DNA of 64,000 bases from assembly GCA_028284935.1 (NCBI GenBank), contig JANQQQ010000027.1:1-64000 (forward strand), written 5' to 3'. The notes under the pieces were generated by a model, which saw nothing but the letters and a program-made list of their open reading frames with translations, searched no databases and had not been told where the DNA came from. The stretch's first letter is position 1, and every line of letters begins with the position of its first letter. Position numbers and translations under genes: made by a program. Shown piece after piece: positions 26,513 through 35,263 of the stretch. This DNA comes from Croceivirga sp. GTDB lineage: Bacteria; Bacteroidota; Bacteroidia; Flavobacteriales; Flavobacteriaceae.

Positions 26513-28777
26513 ATGACCTTAAATCTTGAGAATCAGCTGCAAGAATTAAAAAATAATAAAAGTTCAATAGACGATTTTTTTACCTCTACCCCATATGATC
26601 AAGACCTAAATTCAGATGGATTTCTTACAAAAGAACTTTTTGGAAAAAAACTAAGAAGTGATGAAGGGTTTCATAAACCCATGAAAATACTTACCAACGC
26701 AATTTTTTCTTATCAAAAGGGGAAAAAAATAATTTTACTCAATGGTTTTTCGGGTACAGGCAAGACAACTTTCATACACTACTATTCCGAACGCAATGAA
26801 GACTTTCATCACATCTTTATAGATTTCGAAGAAATTGATGAAAATTTACGTTTTAAGGACGGTGTTAACACTGAAGATATTTATAAAAGCAGTGGAGAAC
26901 ATTTATTAAAGCTTTTTAAGGGTTATTTATTACAAAATGGATTCTTAAATCCTGAGATTTTTGAAAAAACCTACGAAACATTTTTTTTTATTTTGAATAA
27001 TAAAGAGAGGTTTTCAAAATTTGGATTGATATCCCGTCAATTTTATCTAGACCTTAGCTCTTTAGAACCAGACTCCATATCTAACCAAACGGTAATTGAG
27101 TTTATAAATAAGTTCAATTACAATGATATTTTTATTTTCTTCTTTACTCTCTGCTTTAAATTTTACTCTGTCAAGGAAAAGGTGATAATATATTTTGACA
27201 ACCTAGATAAAGTGGATTTAGAGTATTTAACCGATACTTTTCTGGAAAACTTTCAATCCGCAATTTCTAAAGCGAATATTTTGTCTCAATCAAGTCTTTT
27301 TAAAGAGGATAAAATTAAGTTCAATCAACGATTCAGATTCATTTTTTGCCTCAGGGATGCTAATGGAATCCTATTTAATCAGCATATTGCTGATAGAGTC
27401 AAAATGAAAATTAAAGTTATACCTGTTTTTTTAGGTTTTAACCAGAAACACTTTGAAAAAATTATATCCAAACGACTTGAGGTTCTGAAAGAAATTTATG
27501 ACCTAAAAGACCTTGGAGATCATGAAAATTATTCGGGTAAGCATTTTTTGGGAAATCTTAATACTTTAATAAGTGACGATTATTTCAAGAAAGTTTTTAT
27601 TCCTTTATTCAATAATGATTATAGAAATTCCGTACTTGCTTTATTAGATGCAGTTAGAAATATTTCAAGCAATGACAATTTTTTCTACAAGGATGAACGA
27701 CTAGAATTTGGAGCTAGGGGTTACTTGCTTTTTGAATTGATTCAAAAATTTTTTAAGGAAAACTTTATTTCAGATTACCCATTTCTGACAGGAAAAATTG
27801 ATGGTTTACCAAATGGCCATTATTGTTTCATAGACAGAATGATTATCACGGTCTTGTGCCATAACACAAGATATACTGTAAAAAACATAGGGCAAGAAAC
27901 CGGTAGAAGCTGCAAGTTTTATAGTCAATTAATTAAGGAACTAGAAGTACTATACAATTATGATTACGAGTTAATTTTAGATTCAATAAGTAGGCTATTT
28001 ACCTATCATGAATCCGAAAATTGGGTCCATTTGATTAGCATTCTAAATAAAAAAATTAGGTCAGCAGATGATTTCAGAGAAGAAAAAGAACTGTTAAATG
28101 AGTTGAAATCTCTTAAAGAAATTTCTGAAAACAGAAACGAACATCGGATAAAACAAATAATTGACAGCCTTGATAGAATTAGAATTAAGCTGAATCCATC
28201 TGCTTATATTTATGTTAAATATATTCTACCACACTTTGAGTTTTATTCTAATCTTTCGAATAACGAACAAGCGCTTTATCAAAACTTCTACGTCAAAGAA
28301 AATTTGCATAGTTACAAATACGAGTTAATCCTTAAAAGTGTTTTTGAACATATTTCGAGACATAAAAATAGAATGGAATTGTTCTATGAATATCAAATGC
28401 AAAATGTTATATCAAAATCTAATTTTTACAATTCACAATACTGTTTCAAACTTATAGGAGAAGGAGATACCCCTTTAAAGGGGTATTTTCATTTGACCAG
28501 GATAATCACATCACATATAGATTATTTGGACAGGTTTAGGAGAAAAATGTTAGTATTTAATCAAGACAAACCCTTGTTTGACAAATTAAAATTCAACGAA
28601 ATTCTTGTAAAACAAATTGAGAAATATATCCTCCTTTTGGAAAATAGTATTGACATAAGAGCAAAGAAACATTTGGTCCCAAGCTTAAGAGAAAAAGCAA
28701 ATGACATTATATCCAGCAAATACAGGGATTTTAAAATCCAAATAAGACTTCCCAAAGAGCACAACCTAAGAAAATAA
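26513..28777 (+). CDS. large P-loop NTPase of unknown family (candidate defence ATPase)
   Basis: A 754-aa cytoplasmic protein. Walker A is GFSGTGKTT at residues 78-86, Walker B is VIIYFDNLDKV near 226-236, and RFIFCLRDAN near 274-283 may be a sensor-like arginine strand. This DNLDKV form is typical of STAND, KAP or ORC-like AAA ATPases. The remaining 450 residues are helical and carry no domain I recognise; SAYIYVKYILPHFEFYSNL near 563-581 is the most distinctive stretch. It is much more AT-rich than its neighbours. It is followed 5 bases later by a small membrane protein gene, so the two form an operon. Large NTPases paired with a membrane-tethered small protein often act in phage defence, but this assignment is inference. 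Confidence 0.72.
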   Translation: MTLNLENQLQELKNNKSSIDDFFTSTPYDQDLNSDGFLTKELFGKKLRSDEGFHKPMKILTNAIFSYQKGKKIILLNGFSGTGKTTFIHYYSERNEDFHHIFIDFEEIDENLRFKDGVNTEDIYKSSGEHLLKLFKGYLLQNGFLNPEIFEKTYETFFFILNNKERFSKFGLISRQFYLDLSSLEPDSISNQTVIEFINKFNYNDIFIFFFTLCFKFYSVKEKVIIYFDNLDKVDLEYLTDTFLENFQSAISKANILSQSSLFKEDKIKFNQRFRFIFCLRDANGILFNQHIADRVKMKIKVIPVFLGFNQKHFEKIISKRLEVLKEIYDLKDLGDHENYSGKHFLGNLNTLISDDYFKKVFIPLFNNDYRNSVLALLDAVRNISSNDNFFYKDERLEFGARGYLLFELIQKFFKENFISDYPFLTGKIDGLPNGHYCFIDRMIITVLCHNTRYTVKNIGQETGRSCKFYSQLIKELEVLYNYDYELILDSISRLFTYHESENWVHLISILNKKIRSADDFREEKELLNELKSLKEISENRNEHRIKQIIDSLDRIRIKLNPSAYIYVKYILPHFEFYSNLSNNEQALYQNFYVKENLHSYKYELILKSVFEHISRHKNRMELFYEYQMQNVISKSNFYNSQYCFKLIGEGDTPLKGYFHLTRIITSHIDYLDRFRRKMLVFNQDKPLFDKLKFNEILVKQIEKYILLLENSIDIRAKKHLVPSLREKANDIISSKYRDFKIQIRLPKEHNLRK

Positions 28778-28782
28778 TTAGT

Positions 28783-29256
28783 TTGAATTTCGAATCAATA
28801 CTTGACAAAATTTATGTCGGCCCTAAAAGCAGACAGATTAGGAAAGAAGTAATTGATGCATATTTCAATTATGTCAAGCCGATATTTAAATCCTTTAGAC
28901 ATTCTGAATTATCCTTAGCAAATTCAGATATTATTATGTTAAATAGAAAGCTAGAATCAAATCAATGCTCTTTTCTTGAAGTACATATTAAATCAACAAA
29001 GCTCAAAAGGGAACTATCAAAAGAAGAATTTTCCCATATCAAATCCCTATTCAATCAAAAGAACTTGAATGAAGATCAAAAAACTATTATCAGGACAATT
29101 TTTTTAAGCAAACTCGATTACATACAAGAATCATGTTTGATACTGGAAATTTTAATTAAGCAGAATAAGAAAAAAACTTTGTTATGGTTAATCGGAGTCA
29201 TCATTGGGAATGCAGGATTGATTTCCTTATTGTTAAGATTTTTTAATTGTCCATAA
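28783..29256 (+). CDS. small protein with a C-terminal membrane helix, partner of the NTPase
   Basis: A 157-aa protein starting at TTG 28783 (MNFESILDKIYVG); the next in-frame ATG is about 50 codons later, so TTG is the likely start. The first 130 residues are charged and helical. One hydrophobic helix, TLLWLIGVIIGNAGLISLLL, follows at the C-terminus and would leave the bulk in the cytoplasm as a tail-anchored protein. No family is recognised. It lies 5 bases after the NTPase gene and shares its AT-rich composition. A membrane-acting effector controlled by the NTPase is plausible but unproven. Confidence 0.65.
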   Translation: MNFESILDKIYVGPKSRQIRKEVIDAYFNYVKPIFKSFRHSELSLANSDIIMLNRKLESNQCSFLEVHIKSTKLKRELSKEEFSHIKSLFNQKNLNEDQKTIIRTIFLSKLDYIQESCLILEILIKQNKKKTLLWLIGVIIGNAGLISLLLRFFNCP

Positions 29257-29549
29257 CAATGAGAAGATAGTTTTAAAATTATCAGCAGTACAAAAAATTA
29301 AATTCTGAATGTTTTAACTGCATTACCCTCTCATTAGTAACACTCGAACAATTATACCCATGAAATTTTGCCCATAAAATTACTGATTAATGTAAATCTT
29401 AAAGAGTGCACACATTTCATTAAGAAAAGTGTCATCTACAATGGTGTCTTTTAATATTAAGATAACAACAGGTTGTTAACTTAGTGTAATATTTATAGCT
29501 ACTGGATAAACACATCCCGGACCTTAACAACTATTAAATTCGACGCTTT
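29257..29549. other. 293-base intergenic region without a gene
   Basis: No reading frame with coding character on either strand. It holds one 16-bp interrupted palindrome at 29463-29478, listed separately, and otherwise AT-rich sequence leading to the PhoX gene. I see no repeat linking this edge to the left edge of the NTPase insert. Confidence 0.6.
29463..29478. promoter_or_regulatory. interrupted palindrome upstream of the PhoX gene
   Basis: TAACAAC and GTTGTTA form a perfect 7-bp inverted repeat with a 2-base spacer, 71 bases upstream of the phosphatase ATG. It could be an operator for a dimeric regulator; a phosphate-responsive one would make sense but nothing shows this. Confidence 0.35.
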
Positions 29550-31250
29550 ATGGAAAGTCCCAAAAAAACATATAATCGAAAAGAGTTTATTTCCTTTTTA
29601 GGGAAAGCCGGTCTAGGCGCGGCGATAGTTCCTCCCTTTTTAGTACGCTGCGGCAATACCAGCACACCAACTGCAACAGGCGGTACATCCAATGAGCAAC
29701 TTGAAAAGCTAAAGAACCTTGCGTTGGAGGGATTACCAGCTTCAGACAAGGATGATTTACTTTTAAGCAAAGGGTTGGATTATCACACGGTGATCAAATG
29801 GAATGATAAAATCAGTACCCAAGATACATTTGGGTTCAATTGTGATTTTACCTGCTTTATTCCCCTTGATGACAATAACCCAAAAGACGGTTTGTTATGG
29901 GTAAACCACGAATACATCGACCCGCTTTTTGTTTCCGGTTATGATCCAAATATCCCGGAACTATCAAGAACTATGGAGCAGGTCGATAAAGAAATGTATA
30001 ATGTTGGCGGGAGCATCGTAAGAATTCGTCAAGAAAATAACATATGGCGAATAGTACACAATGACCCGCACAACATAAGAATTACGGCAAAGACACCAAT
30101 AGAATTGAATTGGGATACCCCTATTAAAGGAAAAACTACGGTCATCGGATCTCTTGCCAATTGTTCTGGAGGAATTACGCCATGGAACACCTTTTTAACC
30201 TGCGAAGAGAATTATGATGGCTTCTATGGAGAGACCCTATATGATGAAAACGACCAAACCACCCATAAGCCAAGCAGGTATTATGGATGGGAAAACTTTT
30301 ATGATTACCCTCCTGAGCATTATGGTTGGGTGGTTGAAGTGGATCCAAAAGATGGAACTGCACAAAAGCACATTGCGTTGGGAAGGTTCTCCCATGAATG
30401 CTGCACACTATATCAATTGAATGATGGTCGGGTAGTTGCCTATACCGGTGATGATAAAAACGATGAACACCTCTATAAATTCGTTTCTTCCCAACCAAAT
30501 TCCTTAAAGGAAGGAACCCTTTATGTGGCGGATACGGTAAATGGTAAATGGTTGGCCATGGACTGGGAGAATCAAGCGGTGTTAAAAAACAAATTTAAAG
30601 ACCAGACCGAGGTCCTTATTCGAGCAAGGGAGGCTGCAAAATTATTGGGAGCCACGGAACTGAATCGACCTGAAGATATCGAAATCGACCCCATTACCGG
30701 CAACATTTTTGTATCACTCACCAACAATAAGGGTAAGGGAGATAATCACGGTTCCATTTTAAAGATTGAAGAAGCCAATGGTGCGTTTGATGCTCTAGAT
30801 TTTGAAGCGTCCACCTATATTGCCGGAGGGGAAGAAAATGGCTTTTCCTGTCCTGATAATCTAGCCTTTGATATGTCTGGCAACCTTTGGATGACCAGTG
30901 ATATGTCAGGAAGTGCCATGAACAGACCTGATGGTCCTTATATGGCATTCAAGAACAATAGTTTATTTGTGATACCACGATATGGTAAGGATGCAGGAAA
31001 AGTTATACGTGTAGCTTCGGCACCTAGGGATGCCGAGCTCACGGGGCCTTGGTTTTCGCCAGATGGGAAAACCTTGTTTTTAAGCGTTCAACACCCAGGT
31101 GAACAGACAACAGATCTGAGCAATCCAACAAGTCTTTGGCCCTTTGATGAAGATCGCATTCCAAAACCTTCGGTGGTTGCCATTACCGGCGATTTAATAG
31201 AAAAAATGAACAAGCTAAGTCAAATTGAGACAGAGGGTTCAAAAAGTTAA
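29550..31250 (+). CDS. PhoX-family (DUF839) alkaline phosphatase-like protein
   Basis: A 566-aa exported protein. The family signature is clear: NCSGGITPWNTFLTCEEN near residues 203-220 and LGRFSHECC near 277. PhoX enzymes are Ca/Fe-dependent phosphatases releasing phosphate from organic esters, common in marine bacteria. The N-terminus NRKEFISFLGKAGLG resembles a Tat signal with RK in place of RR, and VRCGN at about 33-37 looks like a lipobox, so it may be a Tat-exported lipoprotein. A second phosphatase gene follows 137 bases later. Confidence 0.9.
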   Translation: MESPKKTYNRKEFISFLGKAGLGAAIVPPFLVRCGNTSTPTATGGTSNEQLEKLKNLALEGLPASDKDDLLLSKGLDYHTVIKWNDKISTQDTFGFNCDFTCFIPLDDNNPKDGLLWVNHEYIDPLFVSGYDPNIPELSRTMEQVDKEMYNVGGSIVRIRQENNIWRIVHNDPHNIRITAKTPIELNWDTPIKGKTTVIGSLANCSGGITPWNTFLTCEENYDGFYGETLYDENDQTTHKPSRYYGWENFYDYPPEHYGWVVEVDPKDGTAQKHIALGRFSHECCTLYQLNDGRVVAYTGDDKNDEHLYKFVSSQPNSLKEGTLYVADTVNGKWLAMDWENQAVLKNKFKDQTEVLIRAREAAKLLGATELNRPEDIEIDPITGNIFVSLTNNKGKGDNHGSILKIEEANGAFDALDFEASTYIAGGEENGFSCPDNLAFDMSGNLWMTSDMSGSAMNRPDGPYMAFKNNSLFVIPRYGKDAGKVIRVASAPRDAELTGPWFSPDGKTLFLSVQHPGEQTTDLSNPTSLWPFDEDRIPKPSVVAITGDLIEKMNKLSQIETEGSKS

Positions 31251-31387
31251 GTTCATTAATACCGTTGCTGGCAAAGCCTCAATGGATGGATTTCCTTTAT
31301 AAATATTTAATGTGTTAATAATACCAATAAGGGATTTAGGAGTCTTTTTAATTCATAATTTGCCAGTTAAATTGACCAATAAAAAGA

Positions 31388-32737
31388 ATGAGAACACATA
31401 AGTATTACAAAGTAACCTTACTTTTAGTTGTAGGTTTCCTAGCGGTAGGCTTGAGGGCCCAACATCAGCATCATGATGACCATGAAGGACTGCACCATTG
31501 GGAAATTCCCAGTAAGGATCCGGATCGGGTCATTCTTACGTTTCATGGAGATCCGGCAACCAGTAGAGCAGTAACGTGGCGTACCGATAAGAGCATTACG
31601 GATGCTGTGGCCCAAATTGCCGAAGCCACTGTAAATTCAGGATTTACGGATAACGCCACTACGGTAAATGCGGTCACTGAACCATTTGACCTAGGCCGGT
31701 ACAAGTCCAATGCTTCCCTGGTGGTCCATTACCATAATGCCCTATTTGAAGGGTTGAAGCCCAATACGCTTTACGCCTACCGTGTAGGGGATGGTGATAC
31801 CTATTGGTCGGAATGGATTCAGTTTCGAACCGCTAAACCCGATTACTCCCCTACTCAATTTGTATATTTTGGTGATGCACAGAACGATGTACTTGCCCAT
31901 TGGTCACGAGTCATCCGAATGGCCTATCAAACGGCTCCCAATTCATCCTTCGTAATACATGCCGGTGATTTAATAAATAATGCCCATCAAGATTATGAAT
32001 GGGCACAATGGTACAAGGCCGGGGGCTTTATACATAGCCAATGGACTGCGATACCAGTAGTAGGAAACCATGAGTTCAGACCACTCACTGAAGGAGAGGG
32101 AAGGAAACTTTCCATCCAGTGGAAACCACAGTTCACACTACCCGTTGAAAAAGACTTGCCACCAGAACTGCATGAAACCGTCTACACGGTGGATTACCAG
32201 GATATTCGGATTATCGTCCTTAATTCCAATGATAAGTTGGAAGAGCAAACGGAATATGTCGAGAAACAACTTGAAAACTCCACGGCCAAATGGCATATTC
32301 TTACCTGCCACCATTCCATTTTCTCCCCCGCTAGGGGTAGGGATTTTCAATTTGCACGTGAAAATTGGAAGCCGCTTTTGGACAAATACAATGTTGATTT
32401 GGTGCTTAATGGACACGATCACACCTATGCAAGAGGCCATGTTCCCATGCGAACAGCGGATACTGCAAGTGATGATGGTCTAGGGACAGTTTATGTAACC
32501 TCCGTAAGTGGACCAAAACAGTACAGTTTGGATAGGGAGCAACTCAAATCCTATTCCGCCAATGGCTACCAACCCGACAAGACTGCTGAACAGACCCAAT
32601 TCTTTCAGGTTATTACCGTAGAGGAAAACAAACTTACTTATGTGGCCTATACCACACTAGGAGAAGAATATGACCGGGCAGTAATTACCAAAGACTTTGA
32701 AACCGGTAAGAAAGAACTTTCGCAAATCGAAGAGTAG
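31388..32737 (+). CDS. purple-acid-phosphatase-like metallophosphoesterase
   Basis: A 449-aa secreted protein with a signal peptide ending near GLRAQ and a histidine-rich mature start (HQHHDDHEG). Residues about 40-150 form an N-terminal fibronectin-like domain (VILTFHGDPATSRAVTWRT). The catalytic domain has the dinuclear metal motifs YFGDAQND, HAGDLINN, VVGNHEF, CHHSIF and NGHDHTYAR. This domain order is that of purple acid phosphatases. It sits after PhoX, so both may serve organic phosphate use. Confidence 0.9.
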   Translation: MRTHKYYKVTLLLVVGFLAVGLRAQHQHHDDHEGLHHWEIPSKDPDRVILTFHGDPATSRAVTWRTDKSITDAVAQIAEATVNSGFTDNATTVNAVTEPFDLGRYKSNASLVVHYHNALFEGLKPNTLYAYRVGDGDTYWSEWIQFRTAKPDYSPTQFVYFGDAQNDVLAHWSRVIRMAYQTAPNSSFVIHAGDLINNAHQDYEWAQWYKAGGFIHSQWTAIPVVGNHEFRPLTEGEGRKLSIQWKPQFTLPVEKDLPPELHETVYTVDYQDIRIIVLNSNDKLEEQTEYVEKQLENSTAKWHILTCHHSIFSPARGRDFQFARENWKPLLDKYNVDLVLNGHDHTYARGHVPMRTADTASDDGLGTVYVTSVSGPKQYSLDREQLKSYSANGYQPDKTAEQTQFFQVITVEENKLTYVAYTTLGEEYDRAVITKDFETGKKELSQIEE

Positions 32738-32886
32738 TATTTATAATTCTTAGGTTGAAGAGTAGGTATGCCTATAATCACTTTCCAGGAGTCTTTCAAT
32801 AGAATTTGATATAATGCTTACAAAGGATAAAATGAGGGGTTAATGCTATCAATATTCTTATTTTTACGGGGCACAAGCAAAAGTCC

Positions 32887-33624
32887 ATGAAATATATTGC
32901 TGCTGTTGGCAAGTACTTTATTATGATTTGGGAGGTTTTTAAAAAGCCTACGAAATGGACCATGATGCGCTCCCTGATTTTTAAGGAAATTGATGAGTTG
33001 ATTTATGGTTCTATGGGCATCATTATCTTCATTTCCTTTTTTATTGGGGGGGTAGTAACCATTCAGACGGCGCTGAACCTTACCAGCCCTTTTCTTCCAA
33101 AAAGTTTGATTGGATTTGCTACCAGACAGTCTGTTATTTTAGAATTTGCCCCTACATTCACTTCCATCATAATGGTTGGGAAAGTGGGCTCCTATATCAC
33201 ATCAAGTATCGGAACCATGAGGGTTACGGAACAAATAGATGCCCTGGAGGTCATGGGAATTAATTCATTGAATTATTTGGTCTTTCCTAAAATTATTGCC
33301 ATGTTGTTTTTCCCATTTGCCGTTGCTATCGCCATGTATATTGGCGTCCTTGGTGGATGGATAGCAGCAGTTTTTGGCGGCTATGCCCCAAGTGGTGAAT
33401 TTATTAAAGGACTTCAAATTGATTTTAATGCTTTTCACGTGACCTATGCCTTTATTAAAACGTTGGTTTTTGCCTTTGTAATCGCTACCATCCCTTCCTA
33501 TTTCGGGTACTACATGAGAGGTGGGGCTTTGGAAGTGGGGAAAGCGGCCACCACATCCTTTGTTTGGACCAGTGTGGTCATCATTATCCTGAATTATGTA
33601 CTCACCCAATTACTGCTTGGCTAA
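32887..33624 (+). CDS. MlaE-family ABC transporter permease
   Basis: A 245-aa inner-membrane permease of the MlaE/YrbE type. It has the amphipathic N-terminal segment, the conserved GFATRQSVILEFAPTFTSIIMVGKVGSYI loop region and EQIDALEVMGI, the coupling sequence. It has about five helices. MlaEF complexes move phospholipids between inner and outer membrane together with an MCE protein; no MCE gene is in this window. Its stop overlaps the ATG of the ATPase gene by one base. Confidence 0.92.
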   Translation: MKYIAAVGKYFIMIWEVFKKPTKWTMMRSLIFKEIDELIYGSMGIIIFISFFIGGVVTIQTALNLTSPFLPKSLIGFATRQSVILEFAPTFTSIIMVGKVGSYITSSIGTMRVTEQIDALEVMGINSLNYLVFPKIIAMLFFPFAVAIAMYIGVLGGWIAAVFGGYAPSGEFIKGLQIDFNAFHVTYAFIKTLVFAFVIATIPSYFGYYMRGGALEVGKAATTSFVWTSVVIIILNYVLTQLLLG

Positions 33625-34391
33625 TGATTGAAGTTCAAGACATTCATAAATCCTTTGGTGACACTCATGTTTTAAAGGGCATCTCTACCACCTTCGAACA
33701 GGGAAAAACCAACTTGGTCATAGGGCAAAGTGGCTCTGGGAAAACCGTATTCCTTAAGTGTTTGCTGGGGCTCTTTACTCCGGAAAAGGGAAATATATGT
33801 TATAGCGGAAATAATTACGCCGATTTGACCAGCGATGAACAACGGGATCTAAGACAAGATATGGGTATGGTATTTCAAGGAAGTGCCCTATTTGATTCTA
33901 TGACCGTTGAGGAAAATGTACGTTTCCCATTGGAAATGTTCACCAAAAAGGAAAGAGCTGAAATGCAAGAACGCGTGGATGTGGTCCTACAGCGGGTCAA
34001 TTTGGTCGATGCCCATAAAAAATACCCCTCCGAGATTTCTGGTGGCATGAAAAAAAGGGTGGCCATTGCACGGGCCATAGTCATGAATCCCACTTATTTG
34101 TTTTGTGATGAACCCAACTCCGGATTAGATCCCAAGACGGCTATCCTTATTGATAACCTCATTCAGGAAATTACCCAAGAGTTCAATATTACAACCGTCA
34201 TCAATACCCATGATATGAACTCTGTTATGGAAATTGGTGAGAAAATCATCTTCTTGAAAAATGGGTATAAGGAATGGGAAGGTACCAAGAATGAGATTTT
34301 TAAAACGGATAATGAAGCGGTAACCAACTTTGTCTACTCCTCCGAGTTATTCAAAAAAGTACGGCAGATGTATATTGAGGAACGGAATTAA
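33624..34391 (+). CDS. MlaF-family ABC transporter ATP-binding protein
   Basis: A 255-aa ABC ATPase starting MIEVQDIHKSFGDTHVLKGI. Walker A is GQSGSGKT, the signature is ISGGMKKRVAIARAI, and Walker B is YLFCDEPNSGLDP. The PNSGLDP D-loop and GMKKR signature are typical for MlaF. The frame is open back to 33564, but that part overlaps the permease and is not conserved. It forms the lipid transporter with the preceding permease. Confidence 0.94.
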   Translation: MIEVQDIHKSFGDTHVLKGISTTFEQGKTNLVIGQSGSGKTVFLKCLLGLFTPEKGNICYSGNNYADLTSDEQRDLRQDMGMVFQGSALFDSMTVEENVRFPLEMFTKKERAEMQERVDVVLQRVNLVDAHKKYPSEISGGMKKRVAIARAIVMNPTYLFCDEPNSGLDPKTAILIDNLIQEITQEFNITTVINTHDMNSVMEIGEKIIFLKNGYKEWEGTKNEIFKTDNEAVTNFVYSSELFKKVRQMYIEERN

Positions 34392-34402
34392 CGACCAGTA
34401 CA

Positions 34403-35167
34403 ATGATAAGACCTTATGTGCTGGCAGACACCAATTGGAAACATCTTAAGGATGAGAACCTTGAATTGGCCGTATTGCCGTGGGGCGCTACGGAAGCCCA
34501 TAACTATCACCTTCCGTATGCGACCGATACCATCGAAGGTACGGCGATAGCCGAGGAAGCCGGAAGACTGGCTTGGGAAAAGGGGGCTAAAGTGATCATT
34601 TTGCCCACAATACCGTTCGGCGTGAATACCGGACAAAAGGATATTTATCTGGATATCAACCTTAACCCGAGTACCCAATTGGCCATGTTAAGGGATATTT
34701 TGACCGTTTTGGACCGACAGGGTATCAAAAAATTCATGTTGCTCAATAGCCATGGCGGAAATAATTGGAAGGCTATCATTAGGGAACTTGGCCTTGAGTT
34801 TCCAGAAATGTTCCTATGCGTTAGCCACTGGTTCAAATTGGCCGATGCTTCCAATATCTTTGAAAACCCTGGGGACCATGCCGGTGAAATGGAAACCAGT
34901 ATGCTCCTGCACCTAGCCCCAAAACTGGTACTTCCCGGAAAGGAATGGGGCACAGGAAAAGAACGAAAAAATAGTATTAAGGCTTTTGAGGAGGGATGGA
35001 CGTGGACGGAAAGACCTTGGTCAAAAATCTCCAAGGATACGGGGGTGGGCAATCCTAAGGAAGCTACCGCGGAGAAAGGAAAAGCGTTCTTTGGTATAAT
35101 CTGTCAAAAAATGGCACAGCTCTTTATAGATATTGCCAAGTCAAATCGTGATGAACTTTACGAATAA
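34403..35167 (+). CDS. creatininase-family protein
   Basis: A 254-aa protein with the creatininase fold: LPWGATEAHNYHLPYATD (metal-binding Glu and His), LPTIPFGVN, LLNSHGGNNWKAI and DHAGEMETSMLL. Members are Zn/Mn amidohydrolases acting on creatinine or on cyclic and formyl amides in pathways such as riboflavin or cofactor synthesis; the substrate is unknown. It follows the ATPase gene by 11 bases. Confidence 0.88.
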   Translation: MIRPYVLADTNWKHLKDENLELAVLPWGATEAHNYHLPYATDTIEGTAIAEEAGRLAWEKGAKVIILPTIPFGVNTGQKDIYLDINLNPSTQLAMLRDILTVLDRQGIKKFMLLNSHGGNNWKAIIRELGLEFPEMFLCVSHWFKLADASNIFENPGDHAGEMETSMLLHLAPKLVLPGKEWGTGKERKNSIKAFEEGWTWTERPWSKISKDTGVGNPKEATAEKGKAFFGIICQKMAQLFIDIAKSNRDELYE

Positions 35168-35263
35168 ATGGGAAGGTAGTATTCCTTCCTTAACCATAGT
35201 TTAAATCTAAAACAGGATTTACTTCATTTTTTATGGCTATCCTTACATCATAATTTTCTTGCC

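Noticed and set aside
33564-33623. Longer start for the MlaF ATPase
   Set aside because: It overlaps the permease gene; the conserved MIEVQDI start follows directly at the permease stop.
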